A stretch of DNA of 32,526 nt, from contig CAYYNP010000086.1 in the NCBI GenBank assembly GCA_964472545.1, positions 1-32,526 on the forward strand. Direction: 5' to 3'. This stretch comes from CAYYNP01 sp964472545. Lineage in GTDB: Bacteria > Planctomycetota > Planctomycetia > Pirellulales > Thermoguttaceae. The notes beneath the pieces are model-generated. The model searched no databases. It saw only the letters and a list, made by a program, of their open reading frames with translations, and was not told the DNA's origin. Shown here in pieces: positions 15,429 through 21,750 of the stretch; positions within the stretch are counted from its first letter, which is position 1; each line of letters begins with the position of its first letter. A program made the position numbers and the translations under genes.

Positions 15429-15728
15429 TCACTCTTCGATGACTTCCTTGACGAGCTGGACAAAATGGGGGGTCTTTTGCGATTCGCTCAACGCCTCCGC
15501 CTTCTTGTCGGCCGCTTTGCGATCGGCGTACTCGAAGACCGCAACCCTGCGGAGAGACTGGTTGAATACCCCCCAGAAGGCCTTTAGTCGCACCTCCTTC
15601 GCCACTTTCGCCCGGCTCTTGCGCTTGGTCTTTGCCTTGGCCTTCTTCTTCTTCTTCGTCGGCTGAAGACGCTCGGCGGCCTCGCTCTCTTGCCGCAACT
15701 CCTTGCGGTTTAATATCTTACGAGCCAT
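15429..15728 (-). CDS. Small conserved Lys-rich protein
   Basis: 99 residues. An N-terminal helix (ARKILNRKELRQESEAAE) is followed by a very basic stretch (KKKKKAKAKTKRKSRAK, about residues 25-41) and a compact C-terminal part, EVRLKAFWGVFNQSLRRVAVFEY, then a helix and TPHFVQLVKEVIEE. I recall close relatives in other planctomycetes, all uncharacterised. The basic stretch suggests nucleic-acid binding, perhaps ribosomal or nucleoid, but this is inference. The start has an excellent GGGGAGG site. It is the first gene of the set leading into the lipoprotein (36 bases on) and SDR genes. Confidence 0.75.
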   Translation of the reverse strand: MARKILNRKELRQESEAAERLQPTKKKKKAKAKTKRKSRAKVAKEVRLKAFWGVFNQSLRRVAVFEYADRKAADKKAEALSESQKTPHFVQLVKEVIEE

Positions 15729-15924
15729 AATCCTCCCCTAGGAGAGTAAATGAGCAGGTGAGGGCCAAACGGCGGGTGGCCGACGAGGGCCTGGGGGCCA
15801 TCCGACCACCGGAACTCAACAGGATAACGGATTTGGTGGCCAACGGCCAGTAGGCATTGCTCGGATCGGCCGTTCGCCGTCGCCCAGTGCCCCGGGAGTA
15901 CCGTCGCGCCCGCGGGAGGCGGTC

Positions 15925-17100
15925 TCAGCCGGTGGCCGTGGCCAATGCCAGCGCGATTTGGCATGCTCGGTGGAATTCGTCGAGGTCGAGCCGCTCGGCC
16001 GTGGTGTGGCCGGCCTCTTGGCCGCAGCCGAGCGTCACGGTGGGGATTCCCCGAGCGGTGAGCCAGTTGGCGTCGACCCCGCCGTTGGAGATCGCCCGGA
16101 TCGGATCGCCGCCGAGTTGGCGGATGGCGTCCTCGGCGGCCAACACGCAGGGCTCGCCGTCGGCCAGCTTGAAGGCCTCGTAGTCGAGGTGGCCCTCGAT
16201 CTCGACGCCGCCGCACTTCCCTTGTCGATTCCGCACCGCCTTGGCCGACCTCTTGAAGGCCCGTTCGATCGCGCGGACGATCTTCTTGCGAAACGCGGGA
16301 TGGTGGCTGCGGGCTTCCGCCCTCAGTTCGACCAGGGGCGTGACCACGTTGGTGGCGTCGCCGCCGCGAACGATGCCCACGTTGCTGGTCCCGTGCAGTC
16401 CGTCCTTCTCGATCAGCCCGTGCCAGCCGTCGCGATGCAAATCGGCCACCGCCAGCGAGGCGATCGTCACGGCGCTGACGCCGTCCTGCGGGGCGTTGCC
16501 GGCGTGGGACGCGACGCCGGTGACGCGAACGTCCATGCGATAACCGCCGGTGGCGCCGACGGTCAGCTTCTTGGCCGATCCGCCGTCGAAGTTGATCGCC
16601 AGCCGCGGCTTGCCGAGCATCCCCAGCCGGAGGTGCCGGGCACCGAACAGGCCGATCTCCTCCTGCACGGTAAACAACAGCGTCAGCGGCGGATGCGGCA
16701 ATTTGCGGCGGAAGATCTCGACGGCGGTGGCCAGCACCACGGCGCAGCCGGCCCGATCGTCGGCGCCGAGGGCCGTCTGTTTATCGGCGGGCACGACGTA
16801 CCGGCCGCGCCGCACCGGACGGCAGCCGCGGCACAAGGGCACCGTATCGGCGTGGGCCGAGAGCATCCGCCGCGGGCCGCGAAAGGTGCCCGGCAGTTTG
16901 CAGGCCAGGTTGCCCACCGAACCGCCGTGGGGGCTGCGTCGATGGGCCCGATCCGTCTGGATGGCCTCGGCCGGCACGCCGGCGCGGCGGAGCTTGTCGG
17001 TGATGAACTCCATCACCCGGCCCTCGTCGCCGCTGCCGCCGGAGATGGCCATCAGTTGCATGACGAGTTGGTCGGCGCTGTTCGTGAAGAGATCGTTCAT
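15925..17100 (-). CDS. M20-family zinc peptidase (peptidase T-like)
   Basis: 391 residues. SAHADTVP (His83, Asp85) and GADDRAG (Asp114) give metal ligands. VQEEIG (Glu147 catalytic, Glu148 ligand), FDGG near residue 175, and the late GHTTAERL His complete the binuclear zinc site of M20 peptidases. The dimerisation-domain segment SHAGNAPQDGVSA is also visible. These enzymes hydrolyse small peptides or N-acyl amino acids in the cytoplasm; the tripeptidase (PepT) branch fits best. There is no signal peptide when ATG 17100 is used. That start has AGGAAA upstream, whereas the 49-residue in-frame extension is Arg-rich and unlike the family. Confidence 0.88.
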   Translation of the reverse strand: MNDLFTNSADQLVMQLMAISGGSGDEGRVMEFITDKLRRAGVPAEAIQTDRAHRRSPHGGSVGNLACKLPGTFRGPRRMLSAHADTVPLCRGCRPVRRGRYVVPADKQTALGADDRAGCAVVLATAVEIFRRKLPHPPLTLLFTVQEEIGLFGARHLRLGMLGKPRLAINFDGGSAKKLTVGATGGYRMDVRVTGVASHAGNAPQDGVSAVTIASLAVADLHRDGWHGLIEKDGLHGTSNVGIVRGGDATNVVTPLVELRAEARSHHPAFRKKIVRAIERAFKRSAKAVRNRQGKCGGVEIEGHLDYEAFKLADGEPCVLAAEDAIRQLGGDPIRAISNGGVDANWLTARGIPTVTLGCGQEAGHTTAERLDLDEFHRACQIALALATATG

Positions 17101-17250
17101 GAGGTTTCCTGCAACTTCTTCAGGCGGGTGGCTGGGGCAAAGCTTCCATCCCATCGTATCCAGCGATCGCCGTACGGCAAGTCCTGCGTCTTGTCTCCGG
17201 CGACCGAAGGCGTTAGACTCGCGCCGTATCGACTCGGGAAGGCGCAAGAT

Positions 17251-17306
17251 AGTAATCGTCTCGCTCCGCGAGACGATCCGACATCTCGCGGAGCGAGATG
17301 ACTACT
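17251..17306. repeat. REP-like double hairpin upstream of glpF
   Basis: Arms 17251-17273 and 17284-17306 match as inverted repeats at 21 of 23 positions around a 10-base loop. Each arm is itself a small hairpin: CGTCTCGC-TCC-GCGAGACG (17257-17275) and CATCTCGC-GGA-GCGAGATG (17282-17300). Relatives occur at 27838-27882. Confidence 0.75.
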
Positions 17307-17366
17307 ATACGTACTGCGACCAACGCGAGATGACTACTATACGCACGGCGACGAACGCGAGGTGAC
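17293..17366. repeat. 32-bp tandem repeats leading into the glpF start
   Basis: GCGAGATGACTACTATACG begins units at 17293 and 17325 (29 of 32 positions equal). A third, degenerate unit begins at 17357, and its GAGGTGA serves as the glpF ribosome-binding site. Confidence 0.65.
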
Positions 17367-17369
17367 GGC

Positions 17370-18110
17370 GTGAACATCTTCATCGGTGAATTGCTCGGCA
17401 CGTTGATCCTGGTATTGCTGGGCGACGGCGTGGTGGCCAACGTGGTGCTGGCCAAGACCAAAGGCCACAACTCGGGCTGGATCGTGATCTCGGCCGGATG
17501 GGGGTTTGCCGTGGCCGTGGGGGTCTACGTGGCCGGCTGGGCCAGCGGGGCCCATATCAACCCGGCGGTCACGTTCGGAATGCTGGCGCTGGAGAAGACG
17601 GCGGCCGCCGACGTGCCGATCTATCTGGCCGGACAGTTCCTCGGCGCCTTTCTCGGCGCCGTGCTGGTCTACCTGGCGTATCTTCCGCACTGGGCTCCGA
17701 CCGACGACAAGGCGGCCAAGCTGGGCGTCTTTTGCACGGCCCCGGCAATACGCCACTGGCCCAGCAACCTGATCTGCGAGATCATCGGCACGGCCGTGCT
17801 GTTGATCGGCCTGCTTGGCATCGCGGCCGATCAGAACGAGTTGGCCAACGGCATCGGGCCCTACGCCGCAGGCATCTTGGTCTTCGGCATCGGGCTCTCG
17901 CTGGGCGGACCCACCGGCTACGCGATCAACCCGGCCCGCGATTTGGGTCCTCGCTTGGCCCACGCCCTGTTACCCATCCCCGGCAAGGGCGATTCCGATT
18001 GGTCCTACGCCTGGGTGCCGGTCGTCGGGCCGATCGTCGGCGGGGTGCTGGGGGCGGGGGTCTATCATCTGCTGTTTACCGTCACCGACCTGGCGCCGCT
18101 TGTGCCCTGA
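17370..18110 (+). CDS. glpF: Glycerol facilitator / aquaglyceroporin (MIP family)
   Basis: 246 residues with six hydrophobic segments and two half-helices. The two NPA boxes are HINPAVT (64-66) and AINPARDLGPR (187-189). The Asp directly after the second NPAR is typical of glycerol-conducting members, where water-specific aquaporins have Ser. The opening FIGELLGTLILVLLGDGVVAN and the closing GGVLGAGVYHLLF also match GlpF. It allows passive entry of glycerol and small polyols through the inner membrane. The start is GTG 17370 after GAGGTGA, a site provided by the last tandem-repeat unit. No glycerol kinase or other glp gene is adjacent in this window. Confidence 0.92.
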   Translation: MNIFIGELLGTLILVLLGDGVVANVVLAKTKGHNSGWIVISAGWGFAVAVGVYVAGWASGAHINPAVTFGMLALEKTAAADVPIYLAGQFLGAFLGAVLVYLAYLPHWAPTDDKAAKLGVFCTAPAIRHWPSNLICEIIGTAVLLIGLLGIAADQNELANGIGPYAAGILVFGIGLSLGGPTGYAINPARDLGPRLAHALLPIPGKGDSDWSYAWVPVVGPIVGGVLGAGVYHLLFTVTDLAPLVP

Positions 18111-18241
18111 TCGGACGGCGTCTTTCGGAAGAAGCGGGCGTTTTCTGCAAGAAGACTGTCGCATTCTGGCCGCCGCGGGCGTCTTCATGGTAGAAAGACC
18201 ACAAAAGAGCATGCCACCGTCAACCCGGGCGCGACACGAAC

Positions 18242-18769
18242 GTGCAAACCGACGCGGAGCTTGTCAAGGCGGCGCTCGGCGGTGACCGGGCGTCCTTCGG
18301 GACCCTCGTGCAACGATACCAGCGCGCCGTGCTGGGGGTGGCTCTCGGTGTACTCGGCGACTACCACGCCGCCGAAGACGCAGCCCAAGACGCCTTGGTG
18401 GCCGCCCACGGACGCCTGCGGACCCTGCGAAAGCCCGAGCGATTTGCGGCCTGGCTGTTGCGGATCGTGCGGCGCCGGGCCATCGACGCGGGACGCCGGG
18501 AATCGAAGCGGAGGGAACAGAGTGTGCCGCCGGACGGGATGCCTCAGCGGGCCGACGGAGCGTCGTCCGGTCCGGCCGGCGAGGTCTTCGAGGCCGTCGA
18601 TCGGCTGCCCGGGCGACAGCGGCAGATGATCCTGCATCGCTATTGCGACGGGCTGAGCGTCAGCGAAATCGCCACGGCCACCGGTTCGCCGGTGGGCACC
18701 GTGACCAAATACCTTTCCCGGGCGCACGCCCGGCTGCGCAAGCTGCTGTTGAAGGACGCAAGCGAATGA
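18242..18769 (+). CDS. ECF-type RNA polymerase sigma factor
   Basis: 175 residues with only regions 2 and 4. Region 2: LVQRYQRAVLGVALGVLGD, then the acidic AAEDAAQDALVAAH and FAAWLLRIVRRRAIDAGRR. Region 4: VDRLPGRQRQMILHRYCDGL, SVSEIATATGSPVGTVTKYL (helix-turn-helix) and SRAHARLRKLL. It should direct RNA polymerase to a small set of envelope-related promoters. The start is taken as GTG 18242; the ATGs at 18187 and 18211 are out of frame and no strong ribosome-binding site is visible. Its TGA overlaps the ATG of the next gene (ATGA at 18766-18769), the usual coupling of an ECF sigma with its anti-sigma. Confidence 0.9.
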   Translation: MQTDAELVKAALGGDRASFGTLVQRYQRAVLGVALGVLGDYHAAEDAAQDALVAAHGRLRTLRKPERFAAWLLRIVRRRAIDAGRRESKRREQSVPPDGMPQRADGASSGPAGEVFEAVDRLPGRQRQMILHRYCDGLSVSEIATATGSPVGTVTKYLSRAHARLRKLLLKDASE

Positions 18770-19593
18770 ACGACCACGACCCCTTGGCGGAAAATCTGCA
18801 AGCGCTCCGCGCGGCGGTCACGTCCCGTCCGTCGCTGTTGGAGGGCGTGATGGATCGCATCGGCGAGACACCGTCGCCGATTTCCCGCCATCGGCGAAAG
18901 CCGCTGTTGGTGGCGTGTCTCTCGGCGGCGGCCTGCCTGTTGGTGGCGGGCGTGGGATGGATGCTCTTCGGCGGCGGCGACTCCGTCGAAAAGGCTCTGC
19001 TCGACGACGAGCCACAGGCAACGGTAACGCACGGCAAAGCCGAAGCCGAGGACTTGTGCAAAGCCAGGTTTGCCGAAGAGGGCGATCCGGCCGGCGCGCA
19101 CGATCGGGGGGAACCGACCGTAAAGGCACTTCAGCCGGGCGATCGGCACTTTCAGGGGCACCAGAACACGCTGGACGGCTCGGCGGGCGATAACCGGGCG
19201 CGGGGGGGCAGTAATGTCGGGCTCGCGGTAGCCATCGAACGGCGTCCCCGTCCCGCCGAATTCACCGGCACCTGGCAGGGCGAGGCGCTCGACAAGCCGC
19301 AGGACGGCAGTGCGACCTCCGTACTGGTCGTGAAACTGACCATCTCGGCCGACGATCAACTGCAAGGCGTCGCCTCCGGCACCTTCAGCGGCGGCGAAGA
19401 GGTGCCTCTGGAAGACGTTTACGTGGTGGGTAGGCGATTGGAATTCCGCGTCCGCCACCGATCGGGTGCGCAGATGCAGGTCACCTTGTCCCTGGGGGAC
19501 GACACACTCACCGGCGACGGAATCCCGATCCGCTCGGCCGAAGCCCGTTGCGATATCGTTTTGAAACGCCGATCGCCCGAGGGGCCCGTTTAG
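18766..19593 (+). CDS. One-pass membrane protein, probable anti-sigma factor with outer beta domain
   Basis: 275 residues. A short cytoplasmic part (residues 1-45, LAENLQALRAAVTSRPSLLE) could bind the sigma factor, but it has no HxxxCxxC zinc motif of the classical ZAS anti-sigma domain. One membrane segment follows (46-68, PLLVACLSAAACLLVAGVGW). An Asp/Gly-rich linker leads to a beta-rich domain (166-268) beginning FTGTWQGEALD and containing PLEDVYVVGRRLEFRV and GDGIPIRS. That domain is homologous to the first domain of the secreted protein encoded next (53 of 104 positions identical by eye). Start codon overlap with the sigma gene (ATGA) supports cognate pairing. The anti-sigma function is inferred from context and topology, not from a motif. 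Confidence 0.7.
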   Translation: MNDHDPLAENLQALRAAVTSRPSLLEGVMDRIGETPSPISRHRRKPLLVACLSAAACLLVAGVGWMLFGGGDSVEKALLDDEPQATVTHGKAEAEDLCKARFAEEGDPAGAHDRGEPTVKALQPGDRHFQGHQNTLDGSAGDNRARGGSNVGLAVAIERRPRPAEFTGTWQGEALDKPQDGSATSVLVVKLTISADDQLQGVASGTFSGGEEVPLEDVYVVGRRLEFRVRHRSGAQMQVTLSLGDDTLTGDGIPIRSAEARCDIVLKRRSPEGPV

Positions 19594-19602
19594 CCATGGG
19601 GC

Positions 19603-19682
19603 CCGTTTAGCCGCCGCCGGCACGGCGGCGTACGATCGGAGAACGCGCGTGCCACGCCGCCGTGCCGGCAGCGGCTAAACGG
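19603..19682. repeat. 29-bp inverted repeat (REP-like, CCGTTTAGCCGC type)
   Basis: Arms 19603-19631 and 19654-19682 differ at a single position out of 29, around a 22-base loop. Both ends carry CCGTTTAGCCGC, a repeat end I associate with planctomycete genomes. A partial second copy of the end, GGGCCCGTTTAG, overlaps the stop codon of the upstream gene. It may also act as a transcription terminator. Confidence 0.8.
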
Positions 19683-19733
19683 CACTCGGTGCAATACAAT
19701 CGTTGTTTTCACGGGACACAGAAGGAGAAGATC

Positions 19734-20792
19734 ATGCGGAGAGAACTGGTGACGGCCGTCGCCGCGTTGGCGATCGGCGGACTGTTGACGCAGTATCTGC
19801 CGGCCCAGGATCGCAGCCGCACAGGCGGCGAAACCGGCGAGAACGAAGACGAAGCCAGGGTCTTGTCGAGCACCCTGCGGCCGGAAATAGACGACACGGA
19901 TGGGCCCCCGAGTTCGCGCGCGCGGCGGATCAGCGGGAGACCGCCCGGCGAACCGACGACGGACCTGAATGACTTCACCGGCACGTGGACCGGCAATGCG
20001 GTCGACTATCCGGAAGACGGGTCGTCCACCCGAGCGATCGGGATCAAGATCGAGCTTTGCGAGGACGGGGAACTGGAGGGCGTCGGCTTCGACGAATTCA
20101 CCGGCGACGACAAGACGCCGCTGAAGGACGTCTATGCGACCGGTAACCGTCTGGAGTTCAAAGTCGCCCATTGCACGGGCGTCACGATACGGGTGACCCT
20201 CGGCTTGGTCGACGGCAAGCTCGACGGTGAAGGGATCCCGATCCGCTCCGATGAGGACCGCTGCACGATCACCCTGAAGCGGGGCAAGAAAGCAGACGCG
20301 CCTGAGGACGCCGACGACGACTCCGACGAAGAAGGCTTCGAGGGCCGCTGGGTGGGCACCGTCGAGGACCGGCAGCAGCAGGGCGACTCTCGCAGCCCAT
20401 GGATCGTTGACGTTTCCGTCAGCAAAGACGGCAAGACGGCGGACGTGATCACCATGGGCGACTTCCAACAGGCCTACGACGATCACTTCGACGAGGTGAA
20501 GATCGACGACGGCAAGTTGGCGTTTGAGATTGTCGACAACGGCGGGACCGAGGTCACCGTCACCCTTTGGCTTCGCGGCGATAAGGACGACTGCCTGCAA
20601 GGACAGGTCGTCGCCGACCCGACCACGAAGGTCCGCGACGTTCGGCTCAGCCGCTCGGACGATCGGCGCGAAGACAGATCGGGCGACTTGCGGCGATTGA
20701 TCCTCGACGGTGATCAGCCGCTCTCCAAGCGGTCCTACGCCCCGATGATCCGCGGCTCCGTACTCCTGTCGCGCCCACGGAAGGACCGCTAG
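19734..20792 (+). CDS. Secreted protein with two beta-rich domains, partner of the sigma/anti-sigma pair
   Basis: 352 residues. A signal peptide (MRRELVTAVAALAIGGLLTQYLPA, cleavage near residue 24) precedes an acidic linker. Domain 1 (81-183) runs from FTGTWTGNAVD to RCTITLKR. Domain 2 (202-307) begins FEGRWVGTVED and contains ADVITMGDFQQ, GKLAFEIVDNGG and VRDVRLSR. Both have the look of small antiparallel beta-barrels of lipocalin-like type, and domain 1 is clearly homologous to the outer domain of the membrane protein upstream. The last 45 residues are basic and unlike the rest; the TAG stop lies in the end of the MITE-like repeat at 20789, so the native C-terminus may have been altered. 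AGGAG precedes ATG 19734. Suggested role: periplasmic or surface ligand or competitor in sigma signalling (inference). Confidence 0.75.
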   Translation: MRRELVTAVAALAIGGLLTQYLPAQDRSRTGGETGENEDEARVLSSTLRPEIDDTDGPPSSRARRISGRPPGEPTTDLNDFTGTWTGNAVDYPEDGSSTRAIGIKIELCEDGELEGVGFDEFTGDDKTPLKDVYATGNRLEFKVAHCTGVTIRVTLGLVDGKLDGEGIPIRSDEDRCTITLKRGKKADAPEDADDDSDEEGFEGRWVGTVEDRQQQGDSRSPWIVDVSVSKDGKTADVITMGDFQQAYDDHFDEVKIDDGKLAFEIVDNGGTEVTVTLWLRGDKDDCLQGQVVADPTTKVRDVRLSRSDDRREDRSGDLRRLILDGDQPLSKRSYAPMIRGSVLLSRPRKDR

Positions 20793-21041
20793 TGTTGCGT
20801 CAAGGTTAGGAATTGGGGTGGGGGGGGGGGGGGGGGGGGGGGGGGTGTTGGGGGGGCGGGGGGGGGGCGGCGGGGGCNNNNNNNNNNGTTGCGTCAAGGT
20901 TAGGATTTGGGGTGCCACTGGCTGCTTGTCAGCCTGTGTTGTGGACCGCTCGTGCCTGCCAGGCGGCACTGGCTGACAAGCAGCCAGTGGCACCCACAGT
21001 CGCGGTCTTCGCCCCAAAATCAAAACTCGACAGAACACTAG
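20789..21041. mobile_element. MITE-like repeat with CTAGTGTT ends
   Basis: CTAGTGTT (20789-20796) and AACACTAG (21034-21041) are the ends of imperfect terminal inverted repeats of about 30 bases that also share GTC, TT and TTGGGG positions. Inside, a perfect 24-bp inverted repeat beginning GGTGCCACTGGCTGCTTGTC lies at 20911-20934 and 20971-20994. No transposase is encoded. The assembly gap falls inside it, and after removing the duplicated flank the unit would be about 160 bp. Confidence 0.6.
20821..20887. other. Assembly artefact: poly-G block and 10-N gap
   Basis: A G-only or nearly G-only run (20821-20877) is followed by ten Ns (20878-20887). The flank GTTGCGTCAAGGTTAGG plus ten further bases occurs on both sides (20794-20820 and 20888-20914, 26 of 27 equal). 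This is what results when contig ends overlapping in a repeat are scaffolded without merging. Confidence 0.9.
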
Positions 21042-21084
21042 ACGCTTATGCTGCCGGCTGCCGCCAAACGGCCAGGCTCTGCCC

Positions 21085-21618
21085 CTACCGCCAGAGTCGG
21101 CCGTGCTGTGGCAGCCCGCGGTACTGCCGGGTGACGTGTGGGGCCGAGGTGGGGCCCTGCGGCATCAGCGCCGGACCGTCCGACGCATCGGACAACTCCT
21201 GCAACGGGCCGTCCAGCGCGGTGTCGGTCTGGCTGATGATCTCGACGTCGAAGATCCCCGGTTCGGTGAGCCCCGATTCGGTGAATTCCGGTACGGTAGA
21301 TCTCGGCCCGTGCGATCTTGATCGGGGCGATCTCGACCGGGGCGATCCCGACGTGGGCGATCTCAACCCGATCGATCCCGACCCGATCGATTCCGGTGGG
21401 TCCAGTTCGTACTCGCCCTCGAACTCCTCCGGCGACTCGACGTACTCGGCGTCCACCACGTGCCCAAACGCCGAGCCTTCACGCACGTGTGCGTCACAGC
21501 CGCAAGGCTCTCCGGTGTGGGTGGGCCCGCATTCGTCGAACGGGCTGCTGCACGTGCGGCAGCCGGAGGCGACGGCGATCGAGAGAACCAACAGCCCAGC
21601 GAGTGCCGTGCGAATCAT
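21085..21618 (-). CDS. Cys-rich lipoprotein
   Basis: 177 residues. The signal MIRTALAGLLVLSIAVASGC ends in a good lipobox (ASGC, Cys20). The mature start CRTCSSPFDECGPTHTGEPC, then GCDAHVREGSAFG, is a Cys-rich pattern (CGPT-TG--C) that I associate with small Pirellulales envelope proteins. It is followed by an acidic stretch and a low-complexity Ser/Pro/Arg part (about residues 76-107) produced by short imperfect DNA repeats. The C-terminus is Gln/Pro-rich with RQYRGLPQHGRLWR. Envelope anchoring is likely; function unknown. AGGG lies upstream of ATG 21618. The gene is divergent from the glycosyltransferase gene at 21751, with about 130 bases between them for both promoters. Confidence 0.7.
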   Translation of the reverse strand: MIRTALAGLLVLSIAVASGCRTCSSPFDECGPTHTGEPCGCDAHVREGSAFGHVVDAEYVESPEEFEGEYELDPPESIGSGSIGLRSPTSGSPRSRSPRSRSHGPRSTVPEFTESGLTEPGIFDVEIISQTDTALDGPLQELSDASDGPALMPQGPTSAPHVTRQYRGLPQHGRLWR

Positions 21619-21750
21619 GGATTAGGCCCTAATGCGACAAGACGAGGATCGAACGCGGCTGCTATGTGAAAAGCCGCAGGGTAACGGTATATTCGGCCGC
21701 AGAACCGGCCCAACCCGCATCTTTTTCCAGCAATCGGCCCGAGGCGACGG

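Noticed and set aside
15958..17301. 447-residue plus-strand open frame
   Set aside because: Antisense to the M20 peptidase, which has a full set of metal ligands.
19590..21038. Long minus-strand open frame across the poly-G block and Ns
   Set aside because: It is antisense to the secreted protein and depends on undefined bases in an assembly artefact.
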